Source: Planctomycetaceae bacterium
GTDB lineage: Bacteria; Planctomycetota; Planctomycetia; Pirellulales; Pirellulaceae
Direction of reading: 5' to 3'
Length of the DNA stretch: 64,000 nt
NCBI GenBank assembly: GCA_020638975.1
Contig: JACKHN010000011.1
Span: forward strand, 248,001 to 312,000
The stretch's first letter is position 1. Every line of letters starts with the position of its first letter. A program made the position numbers and the translations under genes. Shown here piece after piece: positions 33,605-42,106 of the stretch. The notes below the pieces were generated by a model. That model searched no databases. It saw only the letters and a list, made by a program, of their open reading frames with translations, and was not told where the DNA came from.

Positions 33605-36310
33605 ATGAGAATACTCATCGTACTATCGTTATACTTCTGCACGGCAATAGTCTCATTGGCAGACGACCTCGATAAGGTTAGTGAAGGTGAGAAACTGTTC
33701 TCGCTTCACGTCAAGCCCTTGCTGGTTGAGAAGTGCGTCGCCTGCCACGGGGCGAATCCGGAAGAGATCGAGGGTGGCTTGGACTTGCGGTCGCGCGACG
33801 GTCTGCTCGCCGGGGGCGAGTCGTTCGAGAAGGATGTTGTCATCGTCGGCGATGGTCAGCACAGTATGTTGTACGTCACAACGACTCGCCAAGAAGAAGG
33901 TTACGAGATGCCGCCGAAAGAGGCGGATCGACTCACGGAGAAACAGCAGTGGTGGATTCGCGACTGGATCGATGCGGGGGCACCGTGGCCAGATGACGAA
34001 CGAATCAAACTGATCCAGCAAGAATACGCCGAAGGCGAGCAGGTGTTGGTTTCGCGTGCGTTGTCCGACGAGTGGCAGCACCGACGTTATGAGACCGGCA
34101 AGTTGTGGGCCTATCGACCGATCACGAGACATGCGGTGCCTGACGGACATCATCCGGTTGACTGGTTCATCAATCGCAAACTAGCAGAAGCAGCCCTCAC
34201 GCCCACGCCACCCGCAGACGCACACACACTGGTCCGGCGAATGAGTTTTGGGCTGACGGGGTTGCCGCCTTCGCCAAGCCAAGTTGAGCAGTTCACAACC
34301 GCATACGAATCGAATCCTGATGTCGCTGTCGAAGCCTTCGCCAAGCAACGGATGGCGTCGCCGCATTACGGCGAACACTTCGGTTGGCATTGGTTGGACG
34401 TCGCCCGCTACGCCGACACTGCTGGCTTTGCCAATGATTACAGCCGTCCCAACGCATGGCGATACCGAGACTATGTCGTTCGTTCGTTCAATGAAGACAA
34501 ACCGTACGACCAATTCGTCCGTCAGCAGATCGCTGGTGACGAGATCGATGAAGAGAATGTCGAGAATCTGATCGCGACCGGTTTCCTGAGGATGGGACCT
34601 TGGGAACAAACCAGCATGAGCGTGTTTAAGGAAACTCGCGGTCAATGGCTGGACGACGTCACGGATACCGTCGGCCAAGCGTTTCTCGCTCATTCAATGT
34701 TGTGCTGCAAATGCCACGACCACAAGTTCGATCCCGTACCGACTCGTGACTACTACAGCATGATGGCTGTATTCTCGACGACTCAGTTCGCCGAACGCGA
34801 CGCACCATTTCTCGGCGTAGAAAACCTCGATGGCTTTCGTGCCAGTGACGATTGGGTTCAAGCCAAGATTGACGCATACGCGAAACAAAATAAGCAGCTT
34901 TCGGAAAAAATGCAGAAGCAGCGGAAGGATGAAAGTGGCGATGCGAAAGTCGGCGACAACGGACTCGATCCGGGTGACGAAGCGTCATCGGCGAGGATAT
35001 CGAAAAATATTTCTCGTCATGATATCGAACGAGACCGCACCAAACCGCTGGCGTTAGCCGTCTACACGGGTGCCACTATTCATCGAAACAACGTCTCCGG
35101 TCGAATCGAATTGCCTGACAATCGGTGGAACAAGGGCGAGATCGAACAGGATGTCATTCACATTGGCGGGAACGTCCATTCACAAGGCGATCCCGTGACG
35201 CCCGGGGCGCTCAGTGCGGCGGAAGCGTTGGGGAAGATGCGTTCGATCGAGTTTCCCGGTGATCGAGGAAGTCGCCGGCTGGCGCTGGCGGATTGGATTG
35301 TTGATCCTTCCAACCCGCTGACAGCCCGAGTGATTGTCAATCGCGTCTGGTCGTGGCACTTCGGCAAAGGCATCGCGACGAATCCCAATAATTTTGGTGG
35401 CACGGGCGGTTTGCCGACGCACCCTGAACTGCTTGATTACTTGGCCGCGTGGTTCATGGACAATGGTTGGTCGATCAAGAAACTGAATCATTTGATCGTG
35501 ACTTCCGAGGCGTATCGTCGCGATAGTCGTCACTCGGAACCGGATGTGATTGCTGACAAAGATCCAATGGGCACGCTCTACGCGACCTTCCAGTCGCGTC
35601 GATTGACCGCCGAAGAATTGCGCGACGCGATGCTGATGGTCAGTGGTGAATTGAACCCGACCGTGGGCGGTATTCCGTGCCGACCCGACATCAATGCGGA
35701 AGTCGCGTTTCAGCCAAGGCAGATTATGGGCGGCACGGCGTCGGTCTACGAACCCGATCCGCTGCCAGAACAACGTAATCGTCGGACATTATATGCCGAA
35801 CGAATTCGCGGCCTGCGCGATCCGTTTTTGGAAGCCTTCAATCAACCCGGCCCTGACAAATCATGTGAATTGCGAGAAACGTCCACTGTGGCACCCCAGG
35901 CGCTAACGCTGATTAACTCACAGGAAGTTCTCGATCGCGCGATCGCTTTTGCTGACCGTGTAACGAAGGAACAATTGCCCAGCGAAGAGGCTACCATTCG
36001 CCGCGTCTTTCAACTGGCGATAGCACGTGAGCCGAACGACAGCGAACTTGATTTCTGTATAGCGCATTGGCAGAAGGCAAGTGAGGAAGAAGCGTCTAAG
36101 ACATATCAACCGGCGGATTTCCCCGACCAAGTCACCCGCACTGTGATGGCAGAAAAGACCGGCGAGCCGTACAGCTTTGTCGAAATCATGCCTGCGTACG
36201 CTAGCTACAAACCCGACCTCGGCCCCGCAGATGTCGACGCACAAACGCGAGGACTAGCTCATGTCGTCCGAGTGCTCCTGAACACCAACGAGTTTTCGTA
36301 TTTGGACTGA
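33605..36310 (+). CDS. Planctomycete cytochrome c/DUF1549/DUF1553 protein
   Basis: A 901-residue protein with signal peptide (1-19), a PSCyt1 haem site CVACHG (Cys44, Cys47, His48), a DUF1549 domain (about 170-390, starting VDWFINRKLAEAAL) and a DUF1553 domain (about 545-880, starting RLALADWIVDPSNPLTARVIVNRVW). This layout is characteristic of planctomycetes and relatives, where it normally precedes a DUF1501 gene. The two are thought to act together on the cell surface, possibly in oxidative breakdown of polysaccharides, but no reaction is proven. Here its partner at 38418 is separated by an antisense group II intron. Confidence 0.92.
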   Translation: MRILIVLSLYFCTAIVSLADDLDKVSEGEKLFSLHVKPLLVEKCVACHGANPEEIEGGLDLRSRDGLLAGGESFEKDVVIVGDGQHSMLYVTTTRQEEGYEMPPKEADRLTEKQQWWIRDWIDAGAPWPDDERIKLIQQEYAEGEQVLVSRALSDEWQHRRYETGKLWAYRPITRHAVPDGHHPVDWFINRKLAEAALTPTPPADAHTLVRRMSFGLTGLPPSPSQVEQFTTAYESNPDVAVEAFAKQRMASPHYGEHFGWHWLDVARYADTAGFANDYSRPNAWRYRDYVVRSFNEDKPYDQFVRQQIAGDEIDEENVENLIATGFLRMGPWEQTSMSVFKETRGQWLDDVTDTVGQAFLAHSMLCCKCHDHKFDPVPTRDYYSMMAVFSTTQFAERDAPFLGVENLDGFRASDDWVQAKIDAYAKQNKQLSEKMQKQRKDESGDAKVGDNGLDPGDEASSARISKNISRHDIERDRTKPLALAVYTGATIHRNNVSGRIELPDNRWNKGEIEQDVIHIGGNVHSQGDPVTPGALSAAEALGKMRSIEFPGDRGSRRLALADWIVDPSNPLTARVIVNRVWSWHFGKGIATNPNNFGGTGGLPTHPELLDYLAAWFMDNGWSIKKLNHLIVTSEAYRRDSRHSEPDVIADKDPMGTLYATFQSRRLTAEELRDAMLMVSGELNPTVGGIPCRPDINAEVAFQPRQIMGGTASVYEPDPLPEQRNRRTLYAERIRGLRDPFLEAFNQPGPDKSCELRETSTVAPQALTLINSQEVLDRAIAFADRVTKEQLPSEEATIRRVFQLAIAREPNDSELDFCIAHWQKASEEEASKTYQPADFPDQVTRTVMAEKTGEPYSFVEIMPAYASYKPDLGPADVDAQTRGLAHVVRVLLNTNEFSYLD

Positions 36311-36325
36311 GAAATAAGCGGGTAA

Positions 36326-36347
36326 GGGAGTGGCTCGCGCCACTCCC
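36326..36347. terminator. Hairpin after the cytochrome/DUF1553 gene
   Basis: GGGAGTGGC at 36326-36334 pairs with GCCACTCCC at 36339-36347 across a 4-base loop, 15 bases after the stop. No run of T follows, so it is a terminator only in the loose sense. It lies within 10 bases of the proposed 3' end of the group II intron. Confidence 0.5.
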
Positions 36348-36355
36348 TCCCCGTT

Positions 36356-38304
36356 ATCGCAATGGGGTTGATTCCCCATATTTACCGGCGTGCGGGTTTC
36401 CCGCACCGGGCGGTACCGCGGAAATCGCCCCCCGAGGGGAACCGAGACTATCCTGCTACACAAGTTTTCCGTAGTTCGCTGAGTGAGAGCAGGCCCATAT
36501 TCCTGAAGTGTTTCAAGCGGATACGAACGTTATCCACCTTCGACTTTCGCTTGAATTTCATACACCGCAGTCGCATGCGTATCCAGCGGTCCAGACTGCG
36601 GTATGCATCGCCGCAGTGCGACCAAGGCGTAGCGAAATAGTTCGCCGTGCCCTGGATTACGCGGTTCAGTTGCTCGATCATTTCAGCATCCAAGTTGTGG
36701 CTGCGTTGGGTAATCCGGCGGACTTTGGTCTTGAAGTTCTCCACCGACTTGGCTCGTATCCGCACAAACCGCGACTTGATGTCGAAGCCCAGAAAGGTGA
36801 ACCCTTCGTGGAACCTCGTCACTTTCGTCTTCTCCGGACTCAGAGAGAGCCCGAGTTGATCTGCTAACAGATGCTCGACCAGTGTCAGAGCCTCTTTGGC
36901 TGTGTCCTCACTACGACAGAGCACCACGAAATCGTCGGCGTACCGTACAAAGCGGAAGCCGCGTTCATGGAGATGCCGATCGAGGATATTCAGAGCGATG
37001 TTAGCCAACAGTGGAGATATGACTCCACCTTGAGGTGTCCCAACGTGTGTCGGTCGTACCTTGCCGCCTTCCATCACTCCCGCCTTGAGGAACTTCTCCA
37101 CCAGTCCCAGGATGTTCCCATCGGCAATCACGTCGGACAGCTCACGCATAATGGCGGCATGAGACAAGTTGTCGAAGAAGCCGGAGATGTCAGCGTCGAG
37201 CACATGGCGGTACCCTTGCTGCCCGATTTCCAAGACTTTCTCAACCGCCTGATGGCAGCTTCGTCCGGGTCGGAAGCCATAGGAATGATCGTGAAACTTT
37301 GCCTCAAAGATCGGGTTCAAGAGACGTCGTAACACCTCTTGTGCAACTCGATCTCGGACTGCCGGGATTCCGAGCGGGCGAAATTTCGTCCCCTTGGCGT
37401 CTTTGGGAATGTAGACTCGCCGAGCGGGTAGAGGCTCATAGGTCCTCTGTTTCAGCTCCCGCATCAGTCGGTCAAGGTTGGCGTCCAAGTTCTTCTCGAA
37501 CATCTGGATGCTGACCTTGTCGATTCCCGCCGCACCGCGATTTCGCCGTACAGCTCGCCAGGCTTCGTACACCAGCTTGGAAGTAATCCTTCCCGTCAGA
37601 CTATGGACTTTCATCTTTCCTTTTGCCACTTACTTCCCTCTTGTTGATCCTGAGGATCGTCCGGTCGAATAACCGCTCCCACAAGCATTTGAAGTTGTTT
37701 CTTAGACTCGGCGGGTTTCCTGAAAGAGGAACAGGTAGACCTGTTGCGGTCGCAGTCGCCGAACTAACTTTCTCCCTGTCTTGAAGGAGTTGTCCTTACT
37801 TTCACAAACGGTCCTTCCTTTCGTCGCGAGCTCGCGACTACTCCGGAAGAGCTGCTATCCTTGCACGAGAGAGACCAGGCGTCTTCCTCGTTCCATCGCT
37901 TCAGCCGCTCATTTCGTCTTTGACTTATAGATTGGCCTTACCACAGTTGGCCGAAGCCAAGCTGTGGACGAAGTAGGACTTTCACCGGTCAGTGTTGTCA
38001 GCCATTTTGTCCAGGCGGCCCCACCATACACTCTGATGGTCCACGAGTTCTAACCAAGTTGGAACCCGCAGGGGAGAGGATTAGTCTCCTAGGGCTTCAT
38101 CAGGTTACGGAGCTTAGCCCACCATCCGAGCCGAAACGCGACACCTCCCGGACTATCTTCACCTGGCCCCTCCGTCGCCGGTTGTTACCTCCCGACCCTG
38201 GCTGCGTACCCTCTCTCGAGGTTCGAGTGAAGATTTCCATACCGGCTTGGACCAGCACGGGTAGGATTTGATTTCACCTCGTCTCCTTTCTGATAAAATC
38301 TCAC
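36356..38304 (-). mobile_element. Group II intron carrying an RT/maturase, antisense to the flanking genes
   Basis: The element reads on the minus strand. The RT gene is 36448-37629. About 675 bases of structured, non-coding sequence lie upstream of it (37630-38304), starting with GTGAG and a GGTGAAATC block as in intron domain I. Downstream, 36385-36409 forms a domain V-like hairpin with a GAAA-type loop and a 2-base CG bulge, preceded by CCGC, which suits the CGC triad of class C introns. A small 6-bp domain VI-like hairpin follows at 36362-36379. Ends are estimates; the 3' end is placed after GCGAT. A CGTTTG at 37805-37810 could pair with CAAACG just outside the 5' end. Both flanking genes run on the opposite strand. 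Confidence 0.7.
36448..37629 (-). CDS. Group II intron reverse transcriptase/maturase
   Basis: A 393-residue protein with RT blocks in order: GAAGIDKVSIQMFE, FRPLGIPAVRDRVAQEVL, HSYGFRPGRSCHQAV, LDADISGFFDNL, VGTPQGGVISPLLANI, and YADD at 230-233 with the catalytic Asp pair, then KTKVTRFHEGFTFLGFDI. A maturase X domain (GIIM) follows; there is no HNH endonuclease domain, which is usual in class C and some other bacterial classes. It copies the spliced intron RNA into new DNA sites and helps splicing. The gene is intact, so the element may be active. Confidence 0.92.
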   Translation of the reverse strand: MAKGKMKVHSLTGRITSKLVYEAWRAVRRNRGAAGIDKVSIQMFEKNLDANLDRLMRELKQRTYEPLPARRVYIPKDAKGTKFRPLGIPAVRDRVAQEVLRRLLNPIFEAKFHDHSYGFRPGRSCHQAVEKVLEIGQQGYRHVLDADISGFFDNLSHAAIMRELSDVIADGNILGLVEKFLKAGVMEGGKVRPTHVGTPQGGVISPLLANIALNILDRHLHERGFRFVRYADDFVVLCRSEDTAKEALTLVEHLLADQLGLSLSPEKTKVTRFHEGFTFLGFDIKSRFVRIRAKSVENFKTKVRRITQRSHNLDAEMIEQLNRVIQGTANYFATPWSHCGDAYRSLDRWIRMRLRCMKFKRKSKVDNVRIRLKHFRNMGLLSLSELRKTCVAG

Positions 38305-38343
38305 CGTTTGAATGACTGAGCCAACAACACCTGCGGCTCACGC

Positions 38344-38402
38344 GTAACCCGACGCGTGAGCGAGGGAATTACCGCGTGTTCCTCGCTTACGCGTCGGGTC
38401 AC
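38344..38402. repeat. Hairpin just upstream of the DUF1501 start
   Basis: Arms 38344-38365 and 38381-38402 match at 20 of 22 positions (core ACCCGACGCGT), with a 15-base loop. The right arm ends one base before the AAGGA ribosome site of the DUF1501 gene (38405-38408 region), so it could affect translation. It lies about 40 bases outside the 5' end of the group II intron. Confidence 0.7.
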
Positions 38403-38417
38403 CAAGGACGTTGAAAC

Positions 38418-39812
38418 ATGAAGAACAACCAACCAATCACGATCGTCAAACCCACTCGCCGCGAGGCCCTCTTCGAAATCAGTGCCGGGCTGGGGTCCAT
38501 CGCGTTAGCGTCGATGCTTCGCGCTGAAGGCCAGATGCCGCATCATGTACCCAAAGCCAAACGCTGCATCTTTCTCATGATGGAAGGTGGTCCATCGCAT
38601 ATTGACACCTTTGATCCGAAACCGGAATTGACTAAGCAGCACTTGAAGGCCTTCACACGCAGTGGCGAGATGGAAAGTGCGATGTCGTCCGGCCAACGTT
38701 ACTTCGTCAAGAGTCCCTTCGCCTTTATCAAAGCGGGCGCGTGCGGCGCGGACATCTCCAGTCCCTGGGTGCATCTCCAGGAGATGGTGGACGAAATCTG
38801 TTTCTACCGAGGAGCCCAAGTCGAATCGGTCAATCATCCAACGGCGTGCTACCAGCTGAACACAGGCAACCAATTTGGTGGTGATCCTGCGGTGGGCTCT
38901 TGGGTGACCTACGGGCTTGGTTCACCCAATGAAAACCTGCCCGGATTCGTCGTTTTGCCACGGACTAGCTATCCACAAGGAGGACCAGGGAACTGGACCA
39001 ACGGATTTTTGCCGGCCAAATACCAAGGCACTCCGCTTCGTGCGGAGGGCAGCCCGATTCTGGATCTCAGTCCTCCTGCGGGAATCTCGCGAAAGCGTCA
39101 GCGTGAGGATTTGGATCTTCTGGCGGAGCTTAATCGACAGCATCTCGCCGAGCGGCCCGAACGAGGCGATCTGATTGCTCGAATGGAGAGCTATGAATTG
39201 GCGTACTCGATGCAAACCGAAGTTCCCGGTGTGATCGACATCGACGGTGAATCGCAAAACACTTTGGACGCCTACGGGATTGGTGAGGCCAGTACCAATG
39301 ACTTTGGCCGGAAGTGCCTTTTGGCCCGTCGGTTGGTGGAAAAGGGAGTCCGTTTCGTCCAAGCCTATGCGGGCAATTGGGACAGTCATGACTACATTGA
39401 AAAGGCACACGGCGCTCTGATTCGCAGCGTCGACAAACCGATCGCGGCTCTGCTACGTGATTTAAAGCAACGTGACATGCTGAAAGACACTCTGGTCGTC
39501 TGGTGCGGCGAGTTCGGTCGCACACCGGACAACGGACTGCGAGGCGGTGGCCAATCCTACGGACGTGACCACAACGCCAAAGCAATGGCCATGTGGTTCG
39601 CTGGCGGTGGCACTCGCGCCGGACACACGATCGGTTCTACTGACGATATCGGTGCGAAAGCCGTCGAGTGTGTTCACCACATCCGCGACGTTCATGTCAC
39701 ACTGTTGCATCTGCTCGGCTTGGACGACAACAAGCTGACCTACTATCACGCTGGCCGGCACAAACAGCTTTCGCAATTCGGCGGTGCCGTCATCACGGAA
39801 TTGCTCGGGTAG
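38418..39812 (+). CDS. DUF1501 protein
   Basis: A 464-residue protein. A twin-arginine pair (Arg14-Arg15) precedes a hydrophobic stretch, ISAGLGSIALASML, so Tat export is likely. FLMMEGGPSHIDTFDPKPEL, WVTYGLGSPNENLPGFVVLP, GRKCLLARRLVEKGVRFVQAY and VVWCGEFGRTPDNG are hallmarks of DUF1501, a distant relative of the alkaline phosphatase/sulfatase fold. It is the usual partner of the DUF1549/DUF1553 protein, whose gene lies upstream beyond the intron. AAGGA sits 9 bases before ATG 38418. The upstream hairpin and the intron may have changed how it is transcribed. Confidence 0.92.
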   Translation: MKNNQPITIVKPTRREALFEISAGLGSIALASMLRAEGQMPHHVPKAKRCIFLMMEGGPSHIDTFDPKPELTKQHLKAFTRSGEMESAMSSGQRYFVKSPFAFIKAGACGADISSPWVHLQEMVDEICFYRGAQVESVNHPTACYQLNTGNQFGGDPAVGSWVTYGLGSPNENLPGFVVLPRTSYPQGGPGNWTNGFLPAKYQGTPLRAEGSPILDLSPPAGISRKRQREDLDLLAELNRQHLAERPERGDLIARMESYELAYSMQTEVPGVIDIDGESQNTLDAYGIGEASTNDFGRKCLLARRLVEKGVRFVQAYAGNWDSHDYIEKAHGALIRSVDKPIAALLRDLKQRDMLKDTLVVWCGEFGRTPDNGLRGGGQSYGRDHNAKAMAMWFAGGGTRAGHTIGSTDDIGAKAVECVHHIRDVHVTLLHLLGLDDNKLTYYHAGRHKQLSQFGGAVITELLG

Positions 39813-39905
39813 CTGAACCGCACGCGTCGTGACTCGCCCTGCGGCTTCGGCCTGACTGGATTCTCGATGCCCGCCGCGAACGTCACGGGAGCTCCATTCG
39901 GTTTC

Positions 39906-40730
39906 CTAATCCAAGACTTGAGAATACGGCAGGTTTCGCTGATTCAATTCGTCGATCAGCGCGGGCAACTCGCAAATCGAGCTGATGACTGCGTGGCTGC
40001 CTGCGGCACGAAACGCCGCGGCGGTTTGACGCAGGCGAGTGGACTGTTGATCGACAGAGAGCTCGGCGTACTCCGTTCGTGTAAGTCCCGTCAAGCTGCT
40101 GCTATCGCACACGCCAATCGACCAACATCCGGCCGCCAAGCCTGCCTGAATGTCGGCCACCGTGTCGCCCACTTTGACAACAGCGGATGGTGGATAGATG
40201 CCCAATTGCTCCATGATGCGATATATCATCCAGGGTGCGGGGCGCCCCTGTGGCACATCGTCGGCGCACACATTCGCGTCCGGTTTGAAACCGGCTAACG
40301 CGGCGCGGCGTGCCACGGCTTGAGCCGCTTCACGAAAGTATCCGGTCGTTCCACCGATCCTTAAACCACGCGAGCGAAGTTGATCGACGGTGGCTAAGAG
40401 CTGTGGGACCAGTTCCGCGTGTTCCTCGATCGCCTGCAGCTGAAGCGGCACAAACTCGCTGTACATCGTATCGATGTCTTTGTCGGTCCACGGCTCGCCG
40501 TGAACCGTTTTCCAACGTGACGCGATCTCGGGCGCGTTTAACATCGCGACAAGATGCTCTCGCTTGTTCAACCCCATCGGGGCACGAGCTTCGGCGTCGG
40601 TCACTTTCACATTGTGTGCTGCAAATACTTTGGTGAACGCAGTCGCTGGTGCCCGCGAGCCAAAGTCGACCGTCGTTCCCGCCCAGTCAAAAACCACGAG
40701 TCGAATCGCGTTAGTGCTGCTGGTATTCAT
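39906..40730 (-). CDS. phnX: Phosphonoacetaldehyde hydrolase
   Basis: A 274-residue HAD-family protein. VVFDWAGTTVDFGSRAP carries the nucleophile Asp15, MGLNKREH gives the Schiff-base Lys56, and PWMIYRIMEQLGIYPPSAVVKVGDTVADIQAGLAAG is the C-terminal HAD motif. PhnX cleaves the C-P bond of phosphonoacetaldehyde to acetaldehyde and phosphate. Its ATG overlaps the stop of the dehydrogenase gene (ATGA), so the two are coupled. The usual partner phnW (2-aminoethylphosphonate transaminase) is absent from this window. Confidence 0.93.
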   Translation of the reverse strand: MNTSSTNAIRLVVFDWAGTTVDFGSRAPATAFTKVFAAHNVKVTDAEARAPMGLNKREHLVAMLNAPEIASRWKTVHGEPWTDKDIDTMYSEFVPLQLQAIEEHAELVPQLLATVDQLRSRGLRIGGTTGYFREAAQAVARRAALAGFKPDANVCADDVPQGRPAPWMIYRIMEQLGIYPPSAVVKVGDTVADIQAGLAAGCWSIGVCDSSSLTGLTRTEYAELSVDQQSTRLRQTAAAFRAAGSHAVISSICELPALIDELNQRNLPYSQVLD

Positions 40731-41944
40731 GAGTCGGATCTCTTGTCGATGTTCGGAGTCGGATACGATGGAAGATTCGCTCCTGTGGCGTTCTCCCGCA
40801 GTATGCACAACAGGCTCTCGGGATTGGTCACGCGAGGGTTATTGGACATTCGTTGAGCGTTGACGCTGCTCACAATGTGCCGGAGTTGCTCTTCCGACTG
40901 AATGCCGGCTTGTGCCAGTGAATTTGGGCAGCCCACGTCGGCAATGAGTTTGTCGATCGTCTGACACGCCTCGTCAATCGTGGCAGCGTTAAGCAGTTCG
41001 CAAATCATCGCGATTCGACGGAGAACATCCTTTGCGCCTCTCGGATCAACGCAGTCGTGCGCTGTCACTCGAGCATTGTACGCCAGCATGGAACTGAGCG
41101 TCATCGCCACGGCAATTCCGTGAGGAATGTTGTGGCGTGACGTTAACGGATAAGAGAGCGCATGGGACGCGGTGGTCTTGCTGATATTGATTGCCTTGCC
41201 AGCAAGGTGCGCCGCTTGACACATTCCCAACCGAGCTTCCGGTGTGGGCTCGTTCGTGGCCCGTACGAGATGCTGTAGCGCATAGCACGCTGCATCCGCC
41301 GCATAACCAATCGACTCGTCTGTCGCTTCGACCGCCCAGATGGATTCAATTGCCTGGCAGAAGGCGTCGAGTCCGGTCGCAGCCGTCACGCGGGCAGGCA
41401 GACTGTATGTCAACCGAGGGTCAACGATGGCGAAATTCGGGAGCAACGTAGAATGAGCGACCGAGTACTTTTCACCATCAACATAGGCCACCGCAAAGTG
41501 TGTTGCCTCGCTTCCCGTACCTGCGGTCGTTGGGATCGCAAGCAGTGGCGGGCCGCTGCGGGTGATCGAGGCTTGCCCCGTCACGATGTCTCGCGCTGAA
41601 TCGCGCTGGCGGGAAAGTGCCCCGATGAGTTTTCCCAGATCGATCGCCGTGCCTCCACCCAACGCGATGACCACGTCAGGATCGAACTCGCGTGCTTGCT
41701 CTACACCTCGCTCGATGTCCTCAATCTTTGGATTTAATTCAAAGCCCGAAAATCTGGCAACGATGCCCGAACGCAGCACAGGCTCCAGGAGCAAATCACC
41801 ACCACAAGCCGCGTAGGCTGCCTCGTCGACGACAAACAGAATCCGCTGCGCAGAATCAGGACCGGGCGCAAGACCCTGCATGATCCGAGCGACCTCGCCG
41901 AGGGCACGTTCTTTCAAATAAACGGCACTGTCTGCAATTGTCAT
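40727..41944 (-). CDS. Iron-dependent alcohol dehydrogenase family, phosphonate-linked
   Basis: A 405-residue protein of the Fe-ADH family: GGGTAID (about 96-102) binds NAD(P), IPTTAGTGSEATHFAV follows, and the metal region has Asp193, then Gln197 where most members have His, His261 and His275. Coupling to phnX suggests action on phosphonoacetaldehyde: either it makes it by oxidising 2-hydroxyethylphosphonate, or it reduces it. Reduction of acetaldehyde released by PhnX is a third option. The Gln at the second ligand position may reflect the phosphonate branch or a different metal. Confidence 0.85.
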   Translation of the reverse strand: MTIADSAVYLKERALGEVARIMQGLAPGPDSAQRILFVVDEAAYAACGGDLLLEPVLRSGIVARFSGFELNPKIEDIERGVEQAREFDPDVVIALGGGTAIDLGKLIGALSRQRDSARDIVTGQASITRSGPPLLAIPTTAGTGSEATHFAVAYVDGEKYSVAHSTLLPNFAIVDPRLTYSLPARVTAATGLDAFCQAIESIWAVEATDESIGYAADAACYALQHLVRATNEPTPEARLGMCQAAHLAGKAINISKTTASHALSYPLTSRHNIPHGIAVAMTLSSMLAYNARVTAHDCVDPRGAKDVLRRIAMICELLNAATIDEACQTIDKLIADVGCPNSLAQAGIQSEEQLRHIVSSVNAQRMSNNPRVTNPESLLCILRENATGANLPSYPTPNIDKRSDS

Positions 41945-42106
41945 TCGCGCGTCGCCGCAATGTGATTCTCTGGACGATTTCGTTGCGAGGTAAATCGAAG
42001 GCGTTTACGGCACATCCTAGAATATGTCCCACGACCACATAAGGCACACATAGCGGTTTTCGGTTACCTTGACGCGGAACGTCGAATTCGCCCCGAGAAT
42101 GAAATA

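Noticed and set aside
35180..35773. 197-residue open frame on the minus strand
   Set aside because: It is antisense to the DUF1553 domain and is rich in Arg/His as expected of a shadow frame.
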